64,000 bases of DNA from Oxyruncus cristatus. Taxonomy: Eukaryota; Chordata; Aves; Passeriformes; Cotingidae. The position numbers and the translations under genes were made by a program. The stretch spans positions 124,001 to 188,000 of the forward strand of contig VXAY01004101.1 of assembly GCA_013399855.1 (NCBI GenBank), read 5' to 3'. Positions 13,701-24,400 of the stretch are shown here, piece by piece. The notes below the pieces were generated by a model. It was given only the letters and a program-made list of their open reading frames with translations, ran no database searches and was not told where the DNA came from. How positions within the stretch are numbered: the first letter of the stretch is position 1; every line of letters starts with the position of its first letter.

Positions 13701-16700
13701 GGAGCTGCAGTTTCCAAAATTCCAGGCAATCCCAAATAACTTCTGGGCCAAACTGAACCCCGTAAAATGCTTCATCCTTTCTGCAGAATAATCTTAGGGT
13801 GAGATTTGGGGCTAGACCTCCCTGAAATGAGAGCAAAGGCAGTAGATGTCCCATGCACTGACACCTTTACCAGACAGTGCGGTTTCTACAGGAAGCTGTC
13901 CAAGGGGAAACTTTTTGGGAAGCAATGCATGTCCCGCTCTTTCCAAACAGTTGTACTTATTTCTAGATGTTTTGAGATCTGCTGCTTGGTAAAACATGGT
14001 GCCATGATGACATGGGCAGGGGTTTGCTTTCCTAAACTGGCCACTGGGCTCTGCAAGCTGCTTTCGGCACAGGGGGCAGCTGCCTGTTCAGCCTCTATGT
14101 AAGACTGCACGGAGCTAGACATACCCTCCTGTAACCTGCATTTTCAGTCCACTGGGCTGAGGCTACTGTAAGCAAACCTCATCTGCAAAATAGGAGGAAA
14201 TGGAGGCTAGGAGCTTGTTTCTTTCCTAGCACCATGCCATGAGTCACGCCAAGTTAAGTGGGGAGCCCCACAGCACGTGCCCCACTGACATGGGCTTTTC
14301 TCTGACTAACAGCTCTGCTCTGGAGATCCTGGTTATTTCTTAGATCTTATCCAAGGAAAAAATTCAAACTAAAAATCCACCAAAGTTACTCAGGGGAAAG
14401 TGAGTAAGAACTCTGGGGCTTAGCCTAAAGTGTCTAAACTCACATTATAGAGCTTTGCTTCCACGAAAGAACACAGTGACCTTTTGAGTAAGACACTGGG
14501 GAGGAAGAAGAGATAAATGGTTATTTTTATTGTTGGGTTGTTTATTCCTTTTGGTGTAAATTCCCCTGTTCCTCTATTAGTGGTCTGGACAGCCTCATAA
14601 CTCAAGGCACACTGAAGGCTGGATTTAAGCTCAGGAACGTAAGGTCTCTGCAGGGTGATTTTTAAGCTGCATTGTGGGAGAAGTTTTCCCAAAGTTCTCG
14701 TTTAGGAGCTGGAAGATATTTACTAGAGAAGTAAAATAGAACTTTGGACACCTGAAACAATATAACATATATTTAAACGAAGGTTGCAAACAGCCTGGGT
14801 TTCCACTGTGGGAGGCAAGGCTCAGCAATCAATAAAGAGATCTGAAGCTCCAACATGAGCACTAAATACCCCTGTGCAGGGTAACATCACAATGGACGAG
14901 TGCCAGACCCAAGTGAGTCAAACTTACTATTCTTCCCAGGGGTGAAGATTACCTTCATGTGATAGGGAATGTGAAGGGAGAGAAGGGAACCATGTAACCA
15001 TGCCCAAGACAGTGCTAATGCAAGGGCCAGCGCTCCCAAGCTACCCTGGGCCTCCTCCATGCCCTCTAGACCCCAGAGACCATAGCAGGGGCACTGGATT
15101 TAAAATGGCTGACTACAGCAAAAAGTGTTGGGTTTACTTGTGCAATCAGGAGATGTTCCCTTGGCCCTCTTGATTTACTGCACATGTCATGACTGGACTA
15201 ATATCTGTTGCTTCTGCATTTTGATTTTTTAATCTGTTTATATCAGTAGTTATGTTGGGCTTTAGATGAGTTCCATGAGTGGTTTTGTTGTGAGGAGAAT
15301 CAATTTTATACTTTGAAGTATTAAAAGACAGGTCTAAGGAAAACAGCTACCTGATAGGACTGGCACTTAGCTTCTACTAGTGAGCACAAATCCATACTCT
15401 TAATTTATGTGCATTTATTGTGTGATCATATTGAACTACTCTCAAGTTGTCCTGGCAGTTAATTGAACCCTGGAAATGTCATCACTTCTGCATCGTGTAA
15501 GCATGACCTTGGTTTCATTGTGCCACCAGCAACAGTTGCCTCAGAAAGATGGCATCCTGCAGGGTGGATCCAATCCAGTCGCCGCCTCCATCCTAAGGAG
15601 AAATACCATGAAAAATACCTTTGGCATTTTCCGTTCTCTTGCTACAGCGTGTCCCAGTGATGGTGTGGTAACCTTTGATGACCCAATATCATGAGGAGCA
15701 CGAGCAATCAAAGCCAGCACTGCATCCTGAGGGATGCGGCCATATCTCCTCTGGCCACAGGTGGCCTTGTCTGCATTGCCTCAACCAATTCTCCTCAGTC
15801 CTGCTGACTTCCCCATGCTCCTGCCTCTCAGTTAATGCTCATTTTGGTAGCCATGAAGGATAATTGCACTTTACGTGATGCCTGACTTTCATGGGAGTCT
15901 TTGCATAGTCCAGAAACACTGGCCTAACTTCTAACTTCTCACGGATTGCGTGCAACGGGTTCCTTGTTCAATGCTGCACCAAGATTAAGTAAAGGTCTAC
16001 CACCTCTATCATTTACAATGAGTTATTGAGTTGGTTTGTCGGTTTTTTTCTCTTCAATTCTGTCCCAAATCTTCCGGCTTTCTTCCTCTGAAGCTTTGAG
16101 TTTTTCTCACAGTTCACTTCAAGCTGCTTTTGAAGCCACTTTCATTAAGTTTTCATTCATACTATTGATGTGTTTGTACAGATTCTTTCAAAAATGTGGA
16201 TTTTAGTTTTGGCCTTTCTGTTTGTATTTGTGGGACCAGATCTGCCATAGCCAAAATGGATGGAAACCACTGCTACCAACTTCAGACTCAGTGGAACTGA
16301 GTGATTTCCTGCATCCATATTTCTTTTCCACTCTCTGCTTATCTTTCCATGAGCTTTTCTTCTTCTGAAAAAATTAACAAAATTTTGATTTTCCTGCTGT
16401 TTAGTGATTATTTCACACAGATATTTAGGTGACAGAAGTATGTCTATGAGGAGCCTGAACTCACCTACTTTTCCTCCTGCAGTATTCCATGCTGAAGCAG
16501 CTACTCATGCGTTTTACTGACAGTTCCTTGACGTTCACTCCTCTTCTGTGTTTTCTTAAGGAGCCTAAGCAAGCACTGTTTTCTGCTGCATCCATCATAC
16601 CAAGGACATCACATGCAGACAGATGCCAGGGTCTTCAGTGAGGATCAGCCTTTGAAGACCAACAGCACAAGCAGGCATCACTTCAGCTGCCAGACACCTC

Positions 16701-17375
16701 CAGATAGCAAACACCTTTGGTTCTGGAGGAATTAGCCTGTAGGAACAGTCTGACAGCCTGACTCATGATCTTTGTACTATTATTATTAGTAGTAGTAAAA
16801 CTATGACAGGCGCCAGGAGCCTGAACCATGGATCAGGAATGTGCTTTTGAAGAGAAACTCTCGGCCTTCCTGCTTTGGCTTGCGCTACAAGGCAGGCTTA
16901 AGGCAGGGCACACACTGTTTTTTTTCTGGTAGCAGCCAAACTGGAAGGTGTGAGGGGTGGCCAATCCCTGGAAGCGGGGTAGAGGCACCCTAAAAACCAT
17001 CAGCTAAAATATGTGCAGAGTGGATGGTGGGTCCTCAGCTCCAGCTGTGTTGCTCCATGAATCTACTCTGTACTGTACCCCATTGCTCTCAAGCACCGGC
17101 ACAGCCAGACACCGCACAGGATACTCGTCTCTCGTCAGCAGGAATATTGGCTGGTTTACTCTCTCTTCCTGAGGTTACTGAAAGGCTGCAGGTGTTGCAG
17201 GATAGATGCAAAGCAGAGCCACTGCTTTAGGTGTTTTTATTTAAGTTCTCAGTGGCAAAGTGATGGTTGTTGATGGTAGTAGTATTATCTTTTAATTCTA
17301 AGTACTTCTAAGAGGATGAAGGGATGAGGAACTCTAAATGAAGGTACTGATAAATAGCGTTGCGACAAAGTTGTT
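10701..17375. other. Non-coding stretch, no gene recognised
   Basis: I see no supported exon. An acceptor-like site (tctactcacag) at 11407 opens a 26-codon acidic frame but lacks a good donor. Positions about 15460-16450 read on the minus strand give several short open runs broken by stops, such as QDAVLALIARAPHDIGSSK, which could be an old pseudogene or repeat that I cannot name. An A-run lies at about 12390-12404. The rest is ordinary mixed-composition DNA. Confidence 0.4.
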
Positions 17376-17505
17376 GTGAAATATTTCCCGTTAATATGGC
17401 ATTTTTTTTTTGTTTAAGGTGTGTTATTTGCTAGAGCAACACAGGCTGTCAAAAGACCCAAGGAAAGGCAACACACACAACCTTACAAAAAGCACTAGGA
17501 AACTA
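17376..17505 (+). repeat. Degenerate copy of the exon-like segment at 19792-20000
   Basis: The segment begins tgaaatattt, continues with a tatggc-plus-T tract, then gtttaaggtgtg and a sequence that aligns base by base with 19871 onward (for example acaacacaggctgtcaa there, gcaacacaggctgtcaa here). Translated in the matching frame it gives VLFARATQAVKRPKERQHTQ and then reaches a stop. The similarity to the second copy breaks down after about 13 codons, where small insertions or deletions shift the frame. It looks like a decayed duplicate 2.4 kb from its partner. The identity of the parent sequence is unknown. Confidence 0.6.
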
Positions 17506-19791
17506 ATTTATAAGGCAATATACCTTGCTTAGCTTTTTTCTGCCATAAAAGCAGTTTATCCAGAGTGACAGTAGGATTAAAAAGAACAGACTTCAGGGCG
17601 GAAAAGATGGAACTCCCTGTTTTCCAGAGGGTGTGATGGGAATCAGGACAGCTTCAGAGGCTGAAGAGACTTTTAGGTAGGAAGTTGAGTTTGCCTTCTT
17701 AAGGTTGAAGAACAAGGGTCATGCTGCCTAGTGAAGTTGTTGAACAGCAGTAGAGCATCCTGGTTAGAGTGACCTGCAGGAAACTGGACTCACATCCTGA
17801 CAAGAGGGGATCCAGAGAGGCCCTGGCTCCAGGGATGGTTGTGCCTAGCTTAGGCAGGAAACACTAAAGCTTATTTTGACCAAAGTAGCACAAGTCCTGG
17901 AAGTTCTCCTGAGAGCGGTACTGTGCTATGAGAAAATACTGCTAGCCCACTTTGCAGGCTGAGGTAGGAAAATGTGGCTGAGGAAGAGCACTTTGATGGA
18001 GACTTTGGTGCTTATTGAAGACCTCTCCACTGCACACTAGTTTCTCAGGAGATCTCACTCTCCTCTAAAGCTCCCCAGGCTATAATGTACATAAGGGCTG
18101 CCCAGGCTGCTGGTCAACTTGATTTGGGCACTTCTATCACTATCCTCCTTCTATATCCATAGTGTTTTAACTCTTCTCCACAACTTTTACTACTATGAAG
18201 AAAATTCAAAGGTGAAAATAGTTTTTGAAATCACAGAATGTTAGACCCACAAAAATTACTGTACTTTATTGATAATGTTGTTTCCATAATAAAAATATTT
18301 AGTACAAAGTATGATATCCTGCATGAGCTTCACATAAATATTTCCATTATATCACTGATACAAATCAGAAAAAACTCAGTATGTGCATGCTGCAAATGCA
18401 AGTGTAATTGATACAAGGCATGTATCTTAATGTACATCTTGAGTAAACATAAGAAAACCATACCCTAATGGAAAACAGGCTGCACATTACAACGTGCAAT
18501 CGTGCTTTTACATCTAAGCTGGACTTTGGGTTTAGAAAACAAATCTTAAATCAGTCCTATTCAGAGGACAAATCACAGCTCACAAACTTTTGTTTTAGGA
18601 AAGCCTTTTGTGGAAAAGCTTGGGAAACTCCATCCAGTTACAGTGGTGGAGGGGTGGGAAAGGACAGAGTGAGGTATCCGTTCAAACAATCTGAGGAAAA
18701 AGTTGAATAAACATTGAAGACAACAGAATAGAAACCAGACGCCAAATATTAATTCATGGGGTCTTCAAAGGGGATTTTGAGATTTATTTTAATTGTTGTT
18801 GAAAGAAAAAGATTAAATTTTGTATGAAAAATGTATGCAAATTCAGCTCTGGTCAACACTGGAAAAAACCCATTTCCTACGAAAAGCAAAAAAAAGCAAA
18901 GCAAAGAAACACATAATATCAACTCTGTAATCCCCTGAGGTGGCCTTTAACCTGGGTTTGAAAAGGACAGGAAAAGAAAAAAGCTACGTGAGAATAATAA
19001 AGAATGTAGTGCTGAATCAAAGGACAAGAATCTCGTGCAAAAAATGGGAAGTCTCAAGAGAATGATGTGATACGTAAATCAGGAAACAAGGGCACTGCTC
19101 CTGAGTGTCCAAAATGGTGTTTGGAGTATGAGGAATAAATAGGAACAGTCTCTTCATCCAGTTTGCCAGCCCCACAAGGACTGTGTAGGTACCATGGGAT
19201 CATGATGGAATAAACCCAAAGGCTGCAGTAATGAAGGTGTATTTATGTACAGTGTGTGATACATTAACTGATGTTCTGTAGGAGCTGCTGGGCGGACTTG
19301 CTGTATATCTCTCCAAAAAGACAGGCTAGGAGTGACAGAAATGCATAGCAAGGTTTGTTCCTGCTTAACGAGAAGAGACAAGACGGCTGGAGCTTTTAAT
19401 AAGTAATGACAGAGGCTTCCCCAGAGCTGAACTCGGCAGATTTTAACCACTCAGGGCCTTCCTGGGGAAGCGTGGCGGGATGGGACATGCTTGGGTGTTG
19501 GCCAGCAGAGATGGTGAGCAGGAGAATGCCCTTCTGGGTGTCATGCCACTGCCAGGAGGGAGCTGATGGAAAAGGCTGGGCATCTGGTAGGGTAAGGAAT
19601 ACAGCACGACTGAGTCCTTCTCTACTACTAAAGGATTGAGAGTGGGGAAATAACGGGCTGGTGGGCTTTAAAAAAATAACCCGAACTGCCTAATGCTAAC
19701 AGACATCCTGTGGGAAAGTTATTGGCTGCTGAAAGAGACTGTGTAAAGAAAAGTGACAACTCCTGCTACAGACGAAAGACAGGAAAATATC

Positions 19792-20000
19792 TGAAATATT
19801 TCCTACTACTATGGCTTTTTTTTTTTTTTTNTGCATTAAATAGTTTTTTTTTTTTTTTTTTTTTTTTTTTGTTTAAGGTGTGCTGTTTGCTAGAACAACA
19901 CAGGCTGTCAAGAAATCCAAGCAGGAAAGGCGTGAGAAACTCTTGGATGACCTGAGAACTAGAGAGAGGAACAACACCACAAACAAATCTTAGAAATAAA
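19792..20000 (+). other. Exon-like segment with charged C-terminal tail, stop and AATAAA
   Basis: A 27-base T tract and gtttaag form a very strong acceptor-like site ending at 19877. From 19880 a frame of 37 residues runs to TAG at 19991-19993, and AATAAA lies at 19995-20000. The tail begins VLFARTTQAVKKSKQERREK and continues with leucine, aspartate and arginine residues, so it is rich in Lys, Arg and Glu like a cytosolic or coiled-coil C-terminus. This could be the last exon of an unidentified upstream plus-strand gene, ending just before the SNX4 CpG island, or a fragment of an unnamed repeat. A related, broken copy sits at 17376. I do not recognise the protein. Confidence 0.35.
19816..19870. 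repeat. Double poly-T tract with one ambiguous base
   Basis: Fifteen T (19816-19830) are followed by an N, the twelve bases tgcattaaatag and then 27 T (19844-19870). The matching position in the copy at 17402 has only ten T. The ambiguous base and the long homopolymer suggest that the true length and sequence here are uncertain. Confidence 0.9.
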
Positions 20001-20002
20001 CA

Positions 20003-20660
20003 TTGACAGCTGCAAGACCGAGGGTGGGCGGTCAGGGGAAGGTCTGTTCCCGTTCCGGACGGGAGGCTCAAGGCTGCGGAGCACGGTCACAACGGGGGGT
20101 GTCGGTGCAGAGGGGCACTATCGAGCTCCTCGCGGGCACCAGGGCGGGCCGGACGCCGGCAGCGCCCCGGGGCCGAGCGTGGCGGTGAGCACGGCCGGCC
20201 GCGGGACCCGGGGCCGGCCCCGCGGACACACCCCGGNNNNNNNNNNNNNNNNNNNNNNNNNNNNNNNNNNNNNNNNNNNNNNNNNNNNNNNNNNNNNNNN
20301 NNNNNNNNNNNNNNNNNNNNNNNNNNNNNNNNNNNNNNNNNNNNNNNNNNNNNNNNNNNNNNNNNNNNNNNNNNNNNNNNNNNNNNNNNNNNNNNNNNNN
20401 NNNNNNNNNNNNNNNNNNNNNNNNNNNNNNNNNNNNNNNNNNNNNNNNNNNNNNNNNNNNNNNNNNNNNNNNNNNNNNNNNNNNNNNNNNNNNNNNNNNN
20501 NNNNNNNNNNNCGCGGGGAGGCCGGCCCGGGCAGTGCCCAGCGCTACCCGCCGCCGCGGGAAGGGGCTACAGGTGGGACGAGCCCTTCGTCCGCCTGCCG
20601 GGGGCCGAGCCCTGCCCGGCAGAGCTGTGCAGCCCGACCCCCTGAGCTGAGCGGCTCTGT
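20003..20660 (+). promoter_or_regulatory. SNX4: CpG island, probable SNX4 promoter and first-exon region
   Basis: Both flanks of the N gap are very GC- and CpG-rich (for example cggccggccgcgggacc before it and cgctacccgccgccgcggg after it), in sharp contrast to the AT-richer DNA around. It lies directly upstream of SNX4 exon 2 on the same strand, where a housekeeping CpG-island promoter is expected. No start codon or exon 1 donor in the right phase can be assigned in the visible parts. An apparent donor at 20572 (ctacag then gtggga) gives no sequence resembling the acidic N-terminus known from mammalian SNX4. Confidence 0.75.
20237..20511. other. Assembly gap of 275 N
   Basis: The run of N sits in the middle of the CpG island. 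SNX4 is missing about 48 N-terminal residues compared with the 450-residue human protein, which fits a first coding exon hidden in this gap. The gap size may be an estimate. Confidence 0.99.
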
Positions 20661-21338
20661 TTCCAGACCCGGTCTGGCCTCTGTCAGAGAGCTTTGTGCA
20701 CCCTCAGTCCTCGTCCCTAGTGTCAGATTATTATTGGTTATCATCAATTACCTTTTTTGTCTCCCCCTCCCCCTTAATTTCACAAATGAATCCCCCCTCC
20801 ATGCTCAGTGCAGCTATGCCTTTCCAGGGTGGGTGTGTGGTCCTGACTGGTTCCTGGCCGCAAATGTGTAAAAGATAATGATCCTCCTCTGAGAGATTTA
20901 AAAAAAAATCTCGGTCTGGATGTGTTGTGTTTTTTCTGTGAAAGGGGAGAGGTTGTTACACGTCCCGAGTGTCCTGAGCAGGAATTCACCCGTAGTTGGG
21001 AAGTATTTGGATGGAAAGCACTGGGGTTTGTTTTTAAAAAGGTTACTTTGTTACCTGTAAAGAAAAATACTTTTCCTTTCTGTATTTTCCCAGCTCACAA
21101 TCATTTTTGGTACCTGAAGTTGTCAGTTTATTGACTTTGTTCTTTTCTCCCCAAAGCAGGTTTTCTGTTTTCACTTGCAAATGTGATAGAGAACATAGAT
21201 ATAAAATGAAGTTCTGTCAAAGCCTTTATCCCACAGAGACCTGTCTTATTTGAACAAATGTGGTGTGGGAGAAGGGGAGGTAGCCTTTGCCTTGTGTAGT
21301 TAATGTTGCATGAATCTTTATTTTCCTCTTCTAAAAAG

Positions 21339-21454
21339 ATGGAAGACTGTTTGGCAAAGAAAATGGAAATCACTGTTTCAGAAGCTGAAAAACGGACTGG
21401 GAGGAATGCCATGAACATACAAGAAACATACACTGCTTACCTCATTGAGACTAG
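21339..21454 (+). CDS. SNX4: SNX4 exon 2
   Basis: The acceptor is ctcttctaaaaag and the donor AG then gtgggt. The exon encodes MEDCLAKKMEITVSEAEKRT and then the TGRNAMNIQETYTAYLIET segment, which forms the start of the PX domain. It has 38 codons plus two bases of the next Arg. The first codon of the exon is an in-frame ATG, but human SNX4 aligns through this point, so it is an internal Met and not the usual start. Its acceptor has A bases before AG and is weaker than the others. Confidence 0.95.
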
Positions 21455-24400
21455 GTGGGTGACGAGAGCTCGTTCTCAGAGTGCGTGGATTGCCATTCTA
21501 AACAGATTTTCCCTCCTTCCACCCCTAAAAATATTCAGGTACAGTTGATGAGAGGATTTAGCTGTTTAGTGCTTTGTCATGTGGTTATCAACCCACTGTG
21601 CAGGATCTTTTCCTGTGAAAACTTGGCAGCTGATCTCCAGTTCAGTACTTGTGCTGGTGTTGTGTAACTGTACTGTAACTCTTGATTTGGAGCTAGGTGG
21701 GAAAATGCGTGCTTGAAAGTTGTTGCTTTAATTAATATGGTGTCAACAACTGCTCAGTTATTTCTTACACATAGTTTGGACAAATTTATACACATATTTA
21801 TGAGGTTGTATGTCAGAGACGTCTAATGTAATGGTCAAGCTTGCTGGAGATTGCAAGAAAATAAAGAAGTCTCATGACTTATGTCATGTGGTCGAAATGT
21901 ACTGTTCTGTTAATATTTGAAGTGTTTTGCTTGATCTGATCACCACATCCTCCCTGTAGATGGTCTAAGGGTTAGGATTAATTAACTGTTTCCTTTCTTC
22001 ATACTACTTTGAACTTTCACTAGAGAACTTACTGCTTTCAGTCTTCTTATGTTAACAAGACTAACAATACTACTTTGGTAAACATGATCAGTACCACGAA
22101 GATAACTTAAAATTTCAAATATTGAGTAGTGAACAAAGCTTTAAAATATTTTCTAACTTATCCTTGCTTCCCTAATGGTCACAGATCACTCCTGTTATGC
22201 AGGATCATGTTACTCAGCTGAAGCAAGAATTTCAGAATTAGACTTTGTTAGGAGTTTTGCTTCTCTCTTCTTTATATTACCAGTTTTAACCTTTGGGTCT
22301 TGCCTTGGGAGTGATCTGCTGTACAGATAAAACCTTCTGAAACAAAGCAGTTGTATTTTGCAAAGACTCTGAAGAGTTCAAATTAGAAGGCTTCTTAGCT
22401 TGTGTAACTAATGGACATGCCAGTCAAGCCTACTGCAGACCCACTGAGATATGTTTACTGTATTTTTGCTAAACTTACAGAATGAAATCCAAAATAGACA
22501 TATATTTTTCAAATATTGTAGTTCTTTGGCAGTTGCTCAGATGCTTAAAAAATACTTTTACGGTGTATCAATATTAAAGATCACATCTTCTCATGTAAAA
22601 TAAGTGTTATTTTTCTTGTAATAATATTCGTGAAGGAAAAGAAAAGAAAATTGGAATCACTGGTGTCTTAACTATGATGTGAAGTGTACGCTGGGGGCAG
22701 CTTTTTGCAGCCCCAGAACATGCTGACTGCATCTCCTTTCCCAGCCATCCTTGTGTTACTTTACACTTGCTCCTACTGGTCTTTCCCAGTTGTTCTTCTA
22801 TAGCAGCAAAACTGCATTTTGCTGCTCAGATTGCCTTTTTTCATTTAGATTTATTTTATTCTGTGGTCAGCAAATACCAAGACATGTTTGTCGCAGAACT
22901 ATTGAAAATGTGGCTTTGTCACATCTCTAATAAAATGGGTTCTCTATTTAATACTTTTGCTGAGAAGGCAAAATTTCTTGCATAAATATAATTGGTGGCT
23001 ATTAAATGTGCTTCCTGCTGAGCCTGTAGCTGTAGGTGGGCTTACAGCAATTTGTCTGTGGGTAATAGGATATTCTGTAGCTGAAGAATAAAACTGTTTA
23101 TAGTAATATAAAAGGAAGACCACTTAATAATAGTTGCATTACGTTTATGTGAACTGGAGTTCCACCGTTACTGCTATCTAGGATTTAATTTCAGTCTTAA
23201 TTGAGGAATTGTATCTGGGTGAATAAGAGACACAAGATGGAGGCAATTATGACCCCTGTGTATTTGTTACAGAACAGGAGCTTAGTGTTTAAACTTCTGA
23301 CGTGTAAGTTTCACTAGTGCTGATGAAAATGTTTTCAAAATGCAAGTGACGGTGTTGCTTACGTTTTCTTTTCAAAATGAAAAGATTTGTTACTATACTC
23401 ACATTTTCATGCGACTTTTATGATCTTTTTTTTTAAAGTTATATTATATCTTGATGTAGATGAGTTTCTTTGAAACAAAATAAACTCCATTCCTGTAGAC
23501 CACAGAGCCTCAGCAAATTCCAAGGGTTGTGCTTCTTGAAAGCATCCCCTATATTCTTGGTTTACACCTTTCTGCATTAGCTAATTAGATTTTTGTGGGG
23601 AGCTATTTCTGGTCAATTAGTCGTGATGTCAGTTTGTTTCACAGCCTCCGTTAAACCATACAGTTATTTAAAAATAACTTAGTTTTTATATTCTCCCTGT
23701 AAGAACGGGGGACACTTCCACTTCTTTTTGGGAAATGGCATTAAGGCAAGTACAAATTCTTTTAATTAAGATGTGGCGCTAAATATTCCTTCTTGAGATA
23801 TAAGTGCTCAGCCTATGACTTGCTTTCTATAAGGGAAATTGCAGATATCCAAGACCTTATCTAAATTCAGACTTGCTTGTTAGAATTTTAGGCAGCTGTG
23901 TTTTGTATCCGTGTGCATGAAATGACAAGAACTGAGATAGTATGAACCCCTGATTCCTGCTCTTGTACCTGTTATTTTTCATGGCAGAGCTGAAAGTCAA
24001 TCAGAATGCAGAGCACCTCCTGTAAGTGATCTGTTTTGATGCACTTTTAATTAAAGGACATTTGGGGAATGCCTTTTTTGCCTGTTCTCCTGTAAAGTGA
24101 ACTATTTCTTGTGTAGTAGTAGGGTACTTCCCATGTAGTTCGCTTTGTTTCCATCCTGTTCACTTTAAGACCTCTAGTCTGGCCTTCGTGATCAGACAAT
24201 CTGATGAGTAGAGTGTATTTTTTGTTTGTTGTAAATGTGGCTTTAGGAAGAAGTAGCACAACTTTGGGCAGCCTGGTATCTGACTACTTAATAGCAGAAT
24301 CCCTGGTTTTCAGCCCTACTAGTCTTCACTTCCTCTTGAAGTAATTTGACAAGGTGGCTCAGTATATTTCCTTTTTACTTCCCCAGTATGACTGGGAAGT

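Noticed and set aside
18230..18252. Short CR1-like start (aatcacagaatgttagaccc)
   Set aside because: Only about 20 bases resemble a CR1 terminus and the following sequence does not continue the match.
20512..20571. Possible exon 1 end of SNX4 at the donor ctacag/gtggga
   Set aside because: In the phase needed by exon 2 it gives an Arg/Gly-rich string unlike the acidic SNX4 N-terminus, so I did not annotate it.
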